21,769 nucleotides of DNA from a virus, in the IMG/VR virus record IMGVR_UViG_3300022074_000423, positions 1 to 21,769 of that record; one strand, written 5' to 3'. Below the pieces are notes generated by a model that worked only from the letters and a program-made list of their open reading frames with translations, searched no databases and was not told the origin of the DNA. Numbering within the stretch: the stretch's first letter is position 1; every line of letters starts with the position of its first letter. This document shows, piece after piece, positions 14,163 to 21,560 of the stretch. The translations under genes and the position numbers were made by a program.

Positions 14163-14515
14163 ACCTTCACAATCCCCCTTGGGTCTTCAACTACTGCTTC
14201 AACGCTATCGTCATTGATAAGGCGAAACTCCTTACCATGAACCTTAAATCGCGTTCCACTGTATGAGCGCATCAGCACCCAATCACCTTCCTCACACCAC
14301 GGGCCGCTTGGAAACCGCTTCTGATCTCCATAAGCGTCAGCGCCCATCTTCACAACGAATCCACACACAGAGCCAATCTCTTCTATGTGCAGGGTTTCTT
14401 TTGCTTTGAGGATGCCCCCCTCAGTTTTTTCGTCGGGTTCTGGCAGAGCAATGAGTAATTTGTAACCTTTGGGTTCGGGTAGTTGCTTGGCAACCTGTGT
14501 GTCTTCTTCAGTCAT
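14159..14515 (-). CDS. GroES-like co-chaperonin, 118 aa
   Basis: The fold is recognised from the order of elements: PKGYKLLIALPEP (first strand), a mobile loop EKTEGGILKAKET with the GGI that contacts GroEL (residues 33-35), then IGSVCGFVVKMG, GPWCEEGDWVLMRSYSGTRF and a final EFRLINDDSVEAVVED that matches the GroES C-terminal strand. The ATG at 14515 has AGGA 7 bases upstream. The longer frame from a GTG at 14530 is less likely. Phage co-chaperonins such as T4 gp31 replace host GroES to fold capsid proteins. No GroEL gene is in the window, so it must work with host GroEL. Its place between portal and scaffold suits capsid folding. Confidence 0.85.
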   Translation of the reverse strand: MTEEDTQVAKQLPEPKGYKLLIALPEPDEKTEGGILKAKETLHIEEIGSVCGFVVKMGADAYGDQKRFPSGPWCEEGDWVLMRSYSGTRFKVHGKEFRLINDDSVEAVVEDPRGIVKV

Positions 14516-14527
14516 AGTCCGTTCCTG

Positions 14528-14549
14528 CACCAGAGATAGGTGTCTGGTG
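14528..14549 (-). promoter_or_regulatory. Hairpin just upstream of the co-chaperonin ribosome site
   Basis: A 7-bp stem pairs CACCAGA (14528-14534) with TCTGGTG (14543-14549) around an 8-base loop. On the minus strand it ends 12 bases before the ATG and directly before AGGA. It could tune translation of the GroES-like gene. The alternative GTG start lies at its edge. Confidence 0.45.
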
Positions 14550-14557
14550 TCACCATG

Positions 14558-14574
14558 CGTTACCTTGTGTAACG
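14558..14574 (-). other. Short perfect hairpin after the 66-aa gene
   Basis: CGTTAC-(5 bases)-GTAACG follows the stop of the 66-aa gene by 2 bases. There is no T run, so it is not a classical terminator. Together with the next hairpin it fills the 61-base gap before the GroES-like gene. Confidence 0.45.
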
Positions 14575-14576
14575 AA

Positions 14577-14777
14577 TTACTCGCGCTCTATCCTTTCATC
14601 TAGGTCTAGTAGCGTCCTTTCTGCAAAGGCAAGCCCTTGGATGATGCCCACGTTACGAGAATACTCGTCCATGTCCTTGCAACCGCCCACCGCCATGTGA
14701 TCTGAAACCTCGTTCATCTGGGTTCTCAGGTCGTTTTGTATGGCTTGTAGGACGTTATTCGTTGCCTTTTTCGTCAT
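14577..14777 (-). CDS. Small helical protein after the portal, 66 aa
   Basis: A mostly helical, acidic protein: NNVLQAIQNDLRTQMNEVSD, then HMAVGGCKDMDEYSRNVGII and a C-terminal QGLAFAERTLLDLDERIERE. I recall small proteins of this type (I--DLR-Q---VSD-MA-GGC-D--EY----G-I-GLAFAER-LLDL) directly after portal genes in marine podoviruses. It overlaps the portal 3' end by 23 bases, with ribosome-site-like AGGGAC inside the portal gene. Function is unknown; a portal or packaging cofactor is possible. The size and helical content would also allow a small-terminase-like role, but no DNA-binding motif supports that. Confidence 0.76.
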   Translation of the reverse strand: MTKKATNNVLQAIQNDLRTQMNEVSDHMAVGGCKDMDEYSRNVGIIQGLAFAERTLLDLDERIERE

Positions 14778-17208
14778 CTAGGGTGTCCCTGATTAAGTTG
14801 AATCCAGCCTTGAAGCCCTCTATCTCTTGCTGGGTTTCCTCTTTGGAATCTTGCATCGCCACCTTTGCGGCGAGTTTTGCGCTTTCTAAGCGTTCCTCCT
14901 GATCCATCTTCTCCAGATCAAGCATGGTTTTGGCTTCCGCCTTTTGTGCATCGACTTGGACTTTGGCCATGTCGGTCTGCGCCTTAGCCGCCGCCTGCTG
15001 TTCTTTGATCGCCAACTCTCGTTGTTGCATCTGAATCACAGGATCTTGCGACTGCTTGGCGTTTTGCTCTGCTTGCGCCATCATCTGGGCCTTACCTGTA
15101 AGCTGTTCTGCGGCAGGCACCGCCAGTCTGGATATACGCAGTTCGATATCTTCAGGTAGCTTCTCTTCTGGGCCGGGAAGCTCCACGCCCAGTTCCTTCT
15201 CAATCTTGGACCTGTATAGAAACGCTACATGTTCTGCAATGTGGGCGGCAAAAGCGGCCTCTATGGCCTTCTTGTTGGGCGCTCTGGCAACCATCTTCAT
15301 AATGTCAGGGTTCTGCATTGCCGCCATGTGGACTTGGATGTGCGCTTCGTGATCCTGATATATAAACGCCTTCACTGGGTCTCCAGTGATGATGTTCATA
15401 TTCTCTGTGACAGGGTCCGTAGGCTTGATATCGTCCTCTGTTGGAACAATCTTGTCCGCGTCCTGAATGCCCAGAACGTCTAACATCTGGCGGTGAAGCA
15501 GTGGCATGTCATACATCTGGGGTGCCTGAGCCGCCAACTGCAACGCCGCCTGATACTGCATAATCCTTTGTGCCATCGTCCCCGCATTGGGGTCACTAAC
15601 AGGGATAATGTCTACCCGATCATCAAAGTCTGTGGGGACAATCTGCCCATCGCCCTCCTCATAGGGATAAACCTCTGGGCCATAGTCCCTGACAAGCTCC
15701 GACAATATCTTGAGTTCTTTGGAGACTGCGGCATGGACACGGGCCTGTACCGCGCTCATCACCTTCATCTCACGCTCTAACACTGCGAGTGTGGTGCCAA
15801 CCGGCGCTTCTCCGTTGATGTCTGAGGCTTTGACATCTGCCGCTGACGCGAATCGACGCCCCTCATTCACAATATCACCCAGCAACTGGTAGAGGACGTT
15901 GCTTGGCTCCTTGTATGGCAGGAAAGTGATGTTGTCACGGATAGCACCACCCGGAACGTCTACGTCACGGAACTCTCCGGGCATGATTGGCGTATCATCA
16001 CCCTTGATTCTGAGTCCTCTGGACTTCAACCCTCCCGGTAGGTTGGCAAGTGTTCCAGCGTCTACCAACTGTCGGAGCAGGGATGTTGCCGACTTGGATA
16101 GACCGCCGATCATGTGTACCAAGCCGAACCCGTAAAATCCCAGCCCCGGCAGATACTGGTAGTGGACATAGTGATCCCGCTTCATTTTCTTGGGATCGTT
16201 TTCGTACCAGTTGCGCCGTATCGACAGGATCGTTCGTGATGACTTGTCAATGGTAATAACATAGGGCAAAGCAATACCCGTAGGCTTGCCTTTGTCCGTG
16301 TCCTCAAACCCCAGCAGGTCGATGTCAACGTGCATCTCCAGCAAGGTGTGCCTATGGTCAAGCTCGTAGTTGTCCGAGTCTCCCGTCATCCGGTCATATT
16401 TCTGCTGTATCTCAGAAATGTCCGGTGTTGGTGCAGGCAAGTCTATATCTGAATAAAACCCAGCAACTTGTAACTTCCTGATTTCATTGGAAGTTTTCTT
16501 CATCACATGGGTGGCACGTTCACACGTTGACAAGTCAGACGCACCATAGCTGACCACAAAATCCTCTGCTGGCACAAACATGGCGCAGGGTCTGCCCATA
16601 CTTGGGTCAAAATAGACTTTGCGGAATGCAGAGCCTGCGATTGGCAGGGAGAACAACAGCTTCTCTGTCTCCGTCCTGTACTCCGTCATACGCTGGGTAA
16701 TCAGGTAGTTTAGGTAGTTCTGTACTCTGTGCGCCTGCTTGGTCTTTTCGTCGTCTATCTTACCGACGATAGTGGTCTTTACAGGCCCACTGGCAGGATA
16801 TATCTCCTGTATGGTCTGAGCTTGAAAGCGAATAACCGCCTCAGACAGCATCGGGTGAAAGACGCCACAAGCGCCCTCCCACGGTGTAGACCTGTCCTCA
16901 AACTTTAGTCCTAACAAGTCAAGACCACGGACATAGGAGTCTTCCCAATCCGCACGGCTCATCCGGTCAGCGTCAAACTGCCCGACAAGCTCGCTCGCAA
17001 GACTATCTAGGTCTCGCTCATCCATGTACTCCGCTAGGTTGGAGCCATGATCAACACCCATAATGGCAGGCATATTCGGATCGAAATCAATAATCATGCC
17101 CCCGTCTTCGTCCATCACGCTGACAGACTCAGGGTTTTCGATCACGATCTCTAGCTCTTCGCCTGCCCCTTGAGGGCTGAAGGGTGTTGCTACGCGGTCA
17201 ATTGCCAC
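14755..17208 (-). CDS. Portal protein, P22-like, 817 aa
   Basis: Forms the dodecameric ring at the capsid vertex through which terminase pumps DNA. It has an acidic N-terminus, then DRMSRADWEDSYVRGLDLLG, TPWEGACGVFHPMLSEAVIR and FQAQTIQEIYPASGPVKTTI. The core contains GSAFRKVYFDPSMGRPCAMF, WYENDPKKMKRDHYVHYQYL, GLGFYGFGLVHMIGGLSKSA and NEGRRFASAADVKASDINGE. The last 120 or so residues form an Ala/Gln/Lys-rich coiled coil, as in the barrel of the P22 portal (725 aa). It starts with GTG, abutting the upstream TAG, with AAAGG 4 bases before. The family assignment is by recalled motifs and context, and terminase two genes upstream agrees. Confidence 0.9.
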   Translation of the reverse strand: MAIDRVATPFSPQGAGEELEIVIENPESVSVMDEDGGMIIDFDPNMPAIMGVDHGSNLAEYMDERDLDSLASELVGQFDADRMSRADWEDSYVRGLDLLGLKFEDRSTPWEGACGVFHPMLSEAVIRFQAQTIQEIYPASGPVKTTIVGKIDDEKTKQAHRVQNYLNYLITQRMTEYRTETEKLLFSLPIAGSAFRKVYFDPSMGRPCAMFVPAEDFVVSYGASDLSTCERATHVMKKTSNEIRKLQVAGFYSDIDLPAPTPDISEIQQKYDRMTGDSDNYELDHRHTLLEMHVDIDLLGFEDTDKGKPTGIALPYVITIDKSSRTILSIRRNWYENDPKKMKRDHYVHYQYLPGLGFYGFGLVHMIGGLSKSATSLLRQLVDAGTLANLPGGLKSRGLRIKGDDTPIMPGEFRDVDVPGGAIRDNITFLPYKEPSNVLYQLLGDIVNEGRRFASAADVKASDINGEAPVGTTLAVLEREMKVMSAVQARVHAAVSKELKILSELVRDYGPEVYPYEEGDGQIVPTDFDDRVDIIPVSDPNAGTMAQRIMQYQAALQLAAQAPQMYDMPLLHRQMLDVLGIQDADKIVPTEDDIKPTDPVTENMNIITGDPVKAFIYQDHEAHIQVHMAAMQNPDIMKMVARAPNKKAIEAAFAAHIAEHVAFLYRSKIEKELGVELPGPEEKLPEDIELRISRLAVPAAEQLTGKAQMMAQAEQNAKQSQDPVIQMQQRELAIKEQQAAAKAQTDMAKVQVDAQKAEAKTMLDLEKMDQEERLESAKLAAKVAMQDSKEETQQEIEGFKAGFNLIRDTLDDEKGNE

Positions 17209-17517
17209 CTAGCCTTTGCCACCCTTGGTGTTCATCTTGTTCTTCATAGCCGTGCCGCCGTATCTCATCCCCGGCATCTTTTTCTTGGCACCGCCTGCCA
17301 TGCCGCCTTTGCTCATGGTTCTGCCGCCTTTAAAGTAGCCCTTGGTCTTGGGGAGCATTGCTTGGCCTCCACCGGCCTTGCCTTCACCGTCAACCGTGAA
17401 AAAGGGCACCTGCCTTCCGGTGTCTGGGTCTTTCACCATCTTCAGCTTGTCGCCTTTGCCACCTGACGACATGCCCATTCGCATTTTGCCGCCCCTAGGG
17501 TTCATCTTGTTTTTCAT
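17209..17517 (-). CDS. Lys/Gly/Met-rich small protein, 102 aa
   Basis: A low-complexity basic protein: MKNKMNPRGGKMRMGMSSGG, a central less biased part (VKDPDTGRQVPFFTVDGEGK), then YFKGGRTMSKGGMAGGAKKK, MPGMRYGG and a final MKNKMNTKGGKG. The same six residues MKNKMN occur at both ends. I chose ATG at 17517, with AGGTG 6 bases upstream, over GTG at 17526. It still overlaps the upstream gene by 23 bases. Small Gly/Lys/Met-rich proteins of this kind are common in marine phages as I recall, with unknown role. The portal GTG abuts its stop, implying coupled translation. Confidence 0.7.
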   Translation of the reverse strand: MKNKMNPRGGKMRMGMSSGGKGDKLKMVKDPDTGRQVPFFTVDGEGKAGGGQAMLPKTKGYFKGGRTMSKGGMAGGAKKKMPGMRYGGTAMKNKMNTKGGKG

Positions 17518-18193
17518 CGTCCTCACCTGCGTATAAGTTGTCGAATACTCTGTTTACGTCCAGCGTATAATCCAAGTCCGACTTGGAGTAGTGAATGTGC
17601 TGTGACGGCCTAAAGTCCGGTGCGCCCTCTCCCGTTGACCACCATGCTGGGTGTGTCACCCGTACACGGTTGTTGGGTAGCGCCACAATGTTGCCTGTCC
17701 ACGGGCCTGCATCCAGAAGCTCCATCACATGACTCTGTTTGTGCTGGGCAGGGTCATCTGCGATCTCGTTATCTGTGTAGTCCACCGTAAACATATACTT
17801 TGCAGGGTAAAACTCCCCGTCTATCTTGGCGATCCAAGGGCACGGCGTTGCCCTATCAAGGACATAAACGCTGTGCTCCCTAGATGAACAGTCCCACGGC
17901 TGGGCCGCGTAGACCGGCATCGGCTCGGGCCACTCCTCAAAAGGGGTGTCTCCGACCAAAGCAGTGATGGGCATCCTTGCCCACATCGCGCCTCCGTGGA
18001 TGTTTGGCTCGTCGTTGTCATAGGTTTCAGCGCCAGTGAATATGATCTGGAAGCTGAGACACCGACAAGGCATCGTTGTAACCGCAATCGCCATAGCGTG
18101 TAAAAACTCGCCGTGGTATTTGCTGTGGTTGTGCGTGTATTCGCGTCTTACCCAGCACTTGAAGTGTGGGATGTTGCTTTGCAGAAAGGCCAT
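17495..18193 (-). CDS. Conserved phage protein of unknown function, 232 aa
   Basis: It starts MAFLQSNIPHFKCWVRREYT then HNHSKYHGEFLHAMAIAVTT and is rich in His, Trp, Cys and Tyr. Other parts are HGGAMWARMPITALVGDTP, PWDCSSREHSVYVLDRATPC, KIDGEFYPAKYMFTVDYTDN and RVRVTHPAWWSTGEGAPDFR. I recall similar proteins encoded by marine phages between terminase and portal, but know no function. The mixed alpha/beta character and conserved-looking His/Cys pattern suggest a globular domain, perhaps metal-binding. The start is 6 bases after the TerL stop with GAGG upstream. An enzyme role cannot be assigned. Confidence 0.8.
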   Translation of the reverse strand: MAFLQSNIPHFKCWVRREYTHNHSKYHGEFLHAMAIAVTTMPCRCLSFQIIFTGAETYDNDEPNIHGGAMWARMPITALVGDTPFEEWPEPMPVYAAQPWDCSSREHSVYVLDRATPCPWIAKIDGEFYPAKYMFTVDYTDNEIADDPAQHKQSHVMELLDAGPWTGNIVALPNNRVRVTHPAWWSTGEGAPDFRPSQHIHYSKSDLDYTLDVNRVFDNLYAGEDDEKQDEP

Positions 18194-18199
18194 AAACCC

Positions 18200-19708
18200 T
18201 CAGTAGTAGTTGGCGACCCTCCCGTGGGGGTCAAAGTCATCTTCCTCGTCAGTGTGGAGCGATACGAAACCGCCCTGTCTGAAACGGAGAAGTGCTTGCG
18301 TTGAAGAGTCCACAAGGTCGTCATGCTCCCCAGCAGGGAACGCGGCAAACTCCTCAATGACTTCTTCAGCGAATCGTGTCTCTGGCGCCCATACGTTGCC
18401 AGAGGCAAACAAGTCAGCAACAGCGTTAACCCTTGCTATCTTGTCGTTACCACGCGAGGGGGTGTATTCCGAAACCGGAATCCCCATCGCCCGTAGCTCG
18501 AATATAAGCGGCATCCCTGCCGCCTTTCCTTCCACGATAAATGCGTCTGGTTGCATCTCGCTCCACATTTCATAAGCCGTTTTCTTTAGCTCAGGAAACT
18601 CCAGACGTTCCTTGTAGGCATCCAATAGGATGATATTCGGCTGTGATATGCCGTCATCGTCGGGGTGATAAAACACGCCCCACGTTGTGCAGGCAGAGTA
18701 GTCTGCCCGTTGGGTTTTCAAGAAAGCTGTGTCCCATGACTGAATCACGAAATCACATTGCGGCGGATAGTCAGGCTCCCACCTTTTCCACCATTCTCTC
18801 TTGATCAGTGCGCCTTCTTCGGCGGTTGGGTTTTGCTGGTACTGCGCGTTCCACTTGGGGGAGGGCAGTTCGCTCCGCAGAGCCTCAAGCTCCGTTTGGC
18901 TCCAGAACTCAGGCCACAGGGGTTTTCCTGATGGCATGATGGCTGGAAACTCTATTAGCTCCCACTCATCGGAACCAACCCGTTGAGCAGAAGACTTAAT
19001 GATCTTGCCGGTCAGATCACGCATGTGCCAGCGTGTCATCACAATAACGATAGCGCCTCCCGGCTGGAGACGCTGTCGAGGCCCAGATGTGTACCAGTCA
19101 TAGGTCCGGTCAAACACAGATGGGTCTGCTGACTGGCCCTCTTGTTCTGAGTGAGGGTCGTCAATGATCAAAAGGTCGGCACCTTTACCTGTTACCGCAC
19201 CGCCAACACCGATAGCGAAGTATTCGCCGTTCTTGTTGGTGCTCCATCGTCCCGCCGCTTTGGAGTCTGCCCTTAGCTGTAGATTGGGAAAGACCTTCTT
19301 GAAGTCATCCGAATCCACAAGGTTTCTGACCTTTCGGCCAAAGCCCACTGACAATTCAGCGGTGTGCGCCGTCTGGATAATCTTTTTCTCAGGCATCTGG
19401 CCCAAAAACCACGCTGGCAACAAGAAAGAGGCAAACTCTGACTTGGTGTGCCGTGGCGGCATGTTTACGATCAGGCGCTTCAGTTCGCCTCTGGCAATGC
19501 GCTCAAACGCCTCTGCCATGATCTTGTGGTGTCTGCCTTCAATAAATGCGGGCCACACATGCTTCACAAAACCCATGTAAGTGTTTTGAGCCTTCTCAAT
19601 TTCTTCCGCTTGCTTGGCTTTTTCTAAAAGCTCTGCCGCTTTAAGCCTCATCTCCGGAGGTGCGCCCTTTAGCTTTTTGGCTAAATCGGGCGTGATTAGG
19701 TCTGACAT
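18200..19708 (-). CDS. terL: Terminase large subunit (ATPase-nuclease), 502 aa
   Basis: The DNA-packaging motor. The ATPase domain shows a Walker A-like NMPPRHTKSE (residues 82-91), Walker B LLIIDDPHSE (179-188) and VMTRWH (223-228), a typical coupling motif. The C-terminal nuclease domain has SWDTAF with Asp326, VEGKAAGMPLIFELR with Glu393 and HDDLVDS (462-468), giving the usual acidic metal-binding set. A length of about 500 aa is normal. It acts at the portal, cutting and threading DNA into the procapsid. The ATG shares one base with the stop of the HNH gene (TAATG). No small terminase is recognised in the window. The absent Walker A glycine-rich GKS, replaced by HTKS, is common in this group. 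Confidence 0.95.
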   Translation of the reverse strand: MSDLITPDLAKKLKGAPPEMRLKAAELLEKAKQAEEIEKAQNTYMGFVKHVWPAFIEGRHHKIMAEAFERIARGELKRLIVNMPPRHTKSEFASFLLPAWFLGQMPEKKIIQTAHTAELSVGFGRKVRNLVDSDDFKKVFPNLQLRADSKAAGRWSTNKNGEYFAIGVGGAVTGKGADLLIIDDPHSEQEGQSADPSVFDRTYDWYTSGPRQRLQPGGAIVIVMTRWHMRDLTGKIIKSSAQRVGSDEWELIEFPAIMPSGKPLWPEFWSQTELEALRSELPSPKWNAQYQQNPTAEEGALIKREWWKRWEPDYPPQCDFVIQSWDTAFLKTQRADYSACTTWGVFYHPDDDGISQPNIILLDAYKERLEFPELKKTAYEMWSEMQPDAFIVEGKAAGMPLIFELRAMGIPVSEYTPSRGNDKIARVNAVADLFASGNVWAPETRFAEEVIEEFAAFPAGEHDDLVDSSTQALLRFRQGGFVSLHTDEEDDFDPHGRVANYY

Positions 19709-19959
19709 TACGCCATCCGTGCTGTTTTAGTGCGCTTGAATGACCTGTTCTTTGATTTAGATGCCACCTTCAGGTTGCTCTTTTTGTTAGAGCCGCCCTT
19801 TGCCAGTGGCTTCTTGTGACCTACGTCCTTGCCGTCACCCTTCTTGACCTTGCCTTCCTTCTCCATTAAACGCCTAGCGGCTTTTCGCTTGTCATTGTTT
19901 CGGCGCTGTTTTGGGCTGGATTGGTAGTTGTCGTATTCCTTGCGGTAGTTACGGCGCAT
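19708..19959 (-). CDS. Mini HNH-like protein next to terminase, 83 aa
   Basis: I start it at the ATG at 19959, 1 base after the stop of the upstream gene. The longer open frame from 20070 lies wholly over the upstream gene's C-terminus. The protein is basic (MRRNYRKEYDNYQSSPKQRR, then NNDKRKAARRLMEKEGK) and has an HNH-type core, DVGHKKPLAKGGSNKKSNLK, followed by VASKSKNRSFKR. The His of GHKKP, Asn of SNL and Asn of SKNR fit the short beta-beta-alpha metal finger. HNH nucleases beside terminase (such as HK97 gp74) aid DNA cleavage during packaging. It is short, so it may be a minimal nuclease or a non-catalytic relative. Confidence 0.78.
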   Translation of the reverse strand: MRRNYRKEYDNYQSSPKQRRNNDKRKAARRLMEKEGKVKKGDGKDVGHKKPLAKGGSNKKSNLKVASKSKNRSFKRTKTARMA

Positions 19960-19960
19960 T

Positions 19961-21373
19961 TTAGTAGCCGAACCCGCCTCCAAAACCGCCTTTGCCGCCT
20001 CCCATTGGTCGCATCCTTCCGCCTTTGCCGCCACCAAACCTAGGACGCTGATATCCGCCATAAGGGCCAAAGCCCGTGGAGTATCCAGACATCAAACCAC
20101 GGTTAGGCATATATTGTTGAGACATCTGCGGCGGTTGGTATATTGTTGGTTGCATCATGGGTTGCATGAAATTCATCATACCCATTGGCTGTGTCATGCC
20201 ATACGGCAGTCCAGAGTAAAGCTGATTGCCGGTGATGTATTGGCCGGGAATCCTGCCGCCCTTTCCGGGGAACCCTCCTCCGGGGAATCCGGGCGGCATA
20301 GGTGGCATCCCGCCGCCTCCCGGTGGAGGTGGTGCATCGCCTCCGGGGGGTGGAGGAGGCATTCCGGTGTCTGGCTGATACTGGCTTGTATCAGCACCAT
20401 ATGCGATGTTGGCGTAGGTGCCATCGTCCTGTAGGAATGGGGTGCCTGATCGGTCTATGCCCAGAGAATCTAGGTACGCCTGATAGTCGTTACTCTGACC
20501 TCCGCCATCGCCACGCCTGTACGCAGACTGAACGAGCCTGCCTCTAAGCTGTTCCGGTGTCAGGTTTCCTGCGTCAAGCTGGCTTCTGTACTGACCAAAG
20601 CCGCCTTCAAGTTGGCCTGTCTCTGGGTTGAATCTTCCCCTTGCAGGTCTTCTGCCAAACAACGCCTGTGTCGCGTCAAATACGGGGCCACCTGACTGAG
20701 AGGCATCGTAGTAAGACCTGTCAGTGCCTTGAGCGCCAGCGATGATGGCATCTCTTAAAGTGGCATCTGTCAGGTCGCCTGACCCTAAGCGTCCTGCAAA
20801 GTAATCAAGCCCCGGTTGTTGCGCCTGACGATTGAACAATTCTTGGTAATACTGTTGTATCAGGGGGTTAAAGTTGCCCTGCTGTCCGGTTGTGCCGCCA
20901 GCATCAACAGTGGCGTCTCCTGTTGGAAGAACGCCGGGATTGTCCAAGCTCGCGGCAAGACCATATGTGTCGTAATTCTGGCCTTCTGCGGATTCGTTGA
21001 CCGCCTGACGTATATCGGCAAGACTCATGCCTGAGTCAACCCAGCCCTGAATGAAGTTGTCTGCGCCGCCCCTGCCTAGCTCGTCCTGATATATCTGCTG
21101 TACATCAGCCGCTGTAACTGCTTGCGTCTGGGTTGAGCCTGTATCTGCACCGGCTGTGGTTTCAGACGGCGTGTCCATTGTCACTGCCGCCCTTGCTGGG
21201 TTTACCTCTCCAGTTTCTGCATACGCAATCCCCTCTTGAGAGCCAGCTATTTGAGCATCAAGCTCTTCCAGAGTCAGGTCTTGACTTGCCCAAAATATAA
21301 GGTTTTCGGGCTTGGGTAGTCCACCAAGACGCTGTTGAAAGATTTTAACTACGTCTGCGGCTGAGTTAGCCAT
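19961..21373 (-). CDS. DUF4214-like repeat protein with Pro/Gly-rich tail, 470 aa
   Basis: The first gene behind the promoter. ATG 21373 has GGAG 7 bases upstream; ATG 21379 is too close to it. The N-terminal half has three or four helical repeats of about 50-60 aa, for example VQQIYQDELGRGGADNFIQG, IQQYYQELFNRQAQQPGLDY and FAGRLGSGDLTDATLRDAII, of the DUF4214 type (Y--LF-R---PGL-YF---L-SG). Then come PPPPPGGDAPPPPGGGG, a Met/Gly/Pro/Tyr stretch and a final RGG/GGK-rich end (GGGKGGRMRPMGGGKGGFGG). I know no function for such a phage protein; a scaffold or virion-surface role is possible. Its low-complexity tail resembles phase-separating RGG proteins in composition only. Confidence 0.8.
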   Translation of the reverse strand: MANSAADVVKIFQQRLGGLPKPENLIFWASQDLTLEELDAQIAGSQEGIAYAETGEVNPARAAVTMDTPSETTAGADTGSTQTQAVTAADVQQIYQDELGRGGADNFIQGWVDSGMSLADIRQAVNESAEGQNYDTYGLAASLDNPGVLPTGDATVDAGGTTGQQGNFNPLIQQYYQELFNRQAQQPGLDYFAGRLGSGDLTDATLRDAIIAGAQGTDRSYYDASQSGGPVFDATQALFGRRPARGRFNPETGQLEGGFGQYRSQLDAGNLTPEQLRGRLVQSAYRRGDGGGQSNDYQAYLDSLGIDRSGTPFLQDDGTYANIAYGADTSQYQPDTGMPPPPPGGDAPPPPGGGGMPPMPPGFPGGGFPGKGGRIPGQYITGNQLYSGLPYGMTQPMGMMNFMQPMMQPTIYQPPQMSQQYMPNRGLMSGYSTGFGPYGGYQRPRFGGGKGGRMRPMGGGKGGFGGGFGY

Positions 21374-21560
21374 AAACATTCTCCGCTATGGGCGCAAAAA
21401 GGGGTTTCCCACTAGGAATATCCCAAGCATAGGAAAGCAACAGCACTAAAACCGTCCTATAAAACAAAAATTAGGAATTTACTGAGAGAAGTCCGTCCTA
21501 GAACGCTTGATTACTCAGAACTGGGACATTCCTAGGTAGATTTACCCCCGGATTGTAGAG

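Noticed and set aside
14516-14530. GTG start for the GroES-like gene
   Set aside because: The ATG at 14515 has AGGA at a good distance, while the GTG lies at the edge of a hairpin and adds only five residues outside the Cpn10 fold.
19960-20070. Upstream extension of the HNH-like gene (ATG at 20070)
   Set aside because: The extension lies entirely over the C-terminus of the 470-aa gene, has no HNH-related sequence, and the ATG at 19959 fits the one-base spacing seen across the operon.
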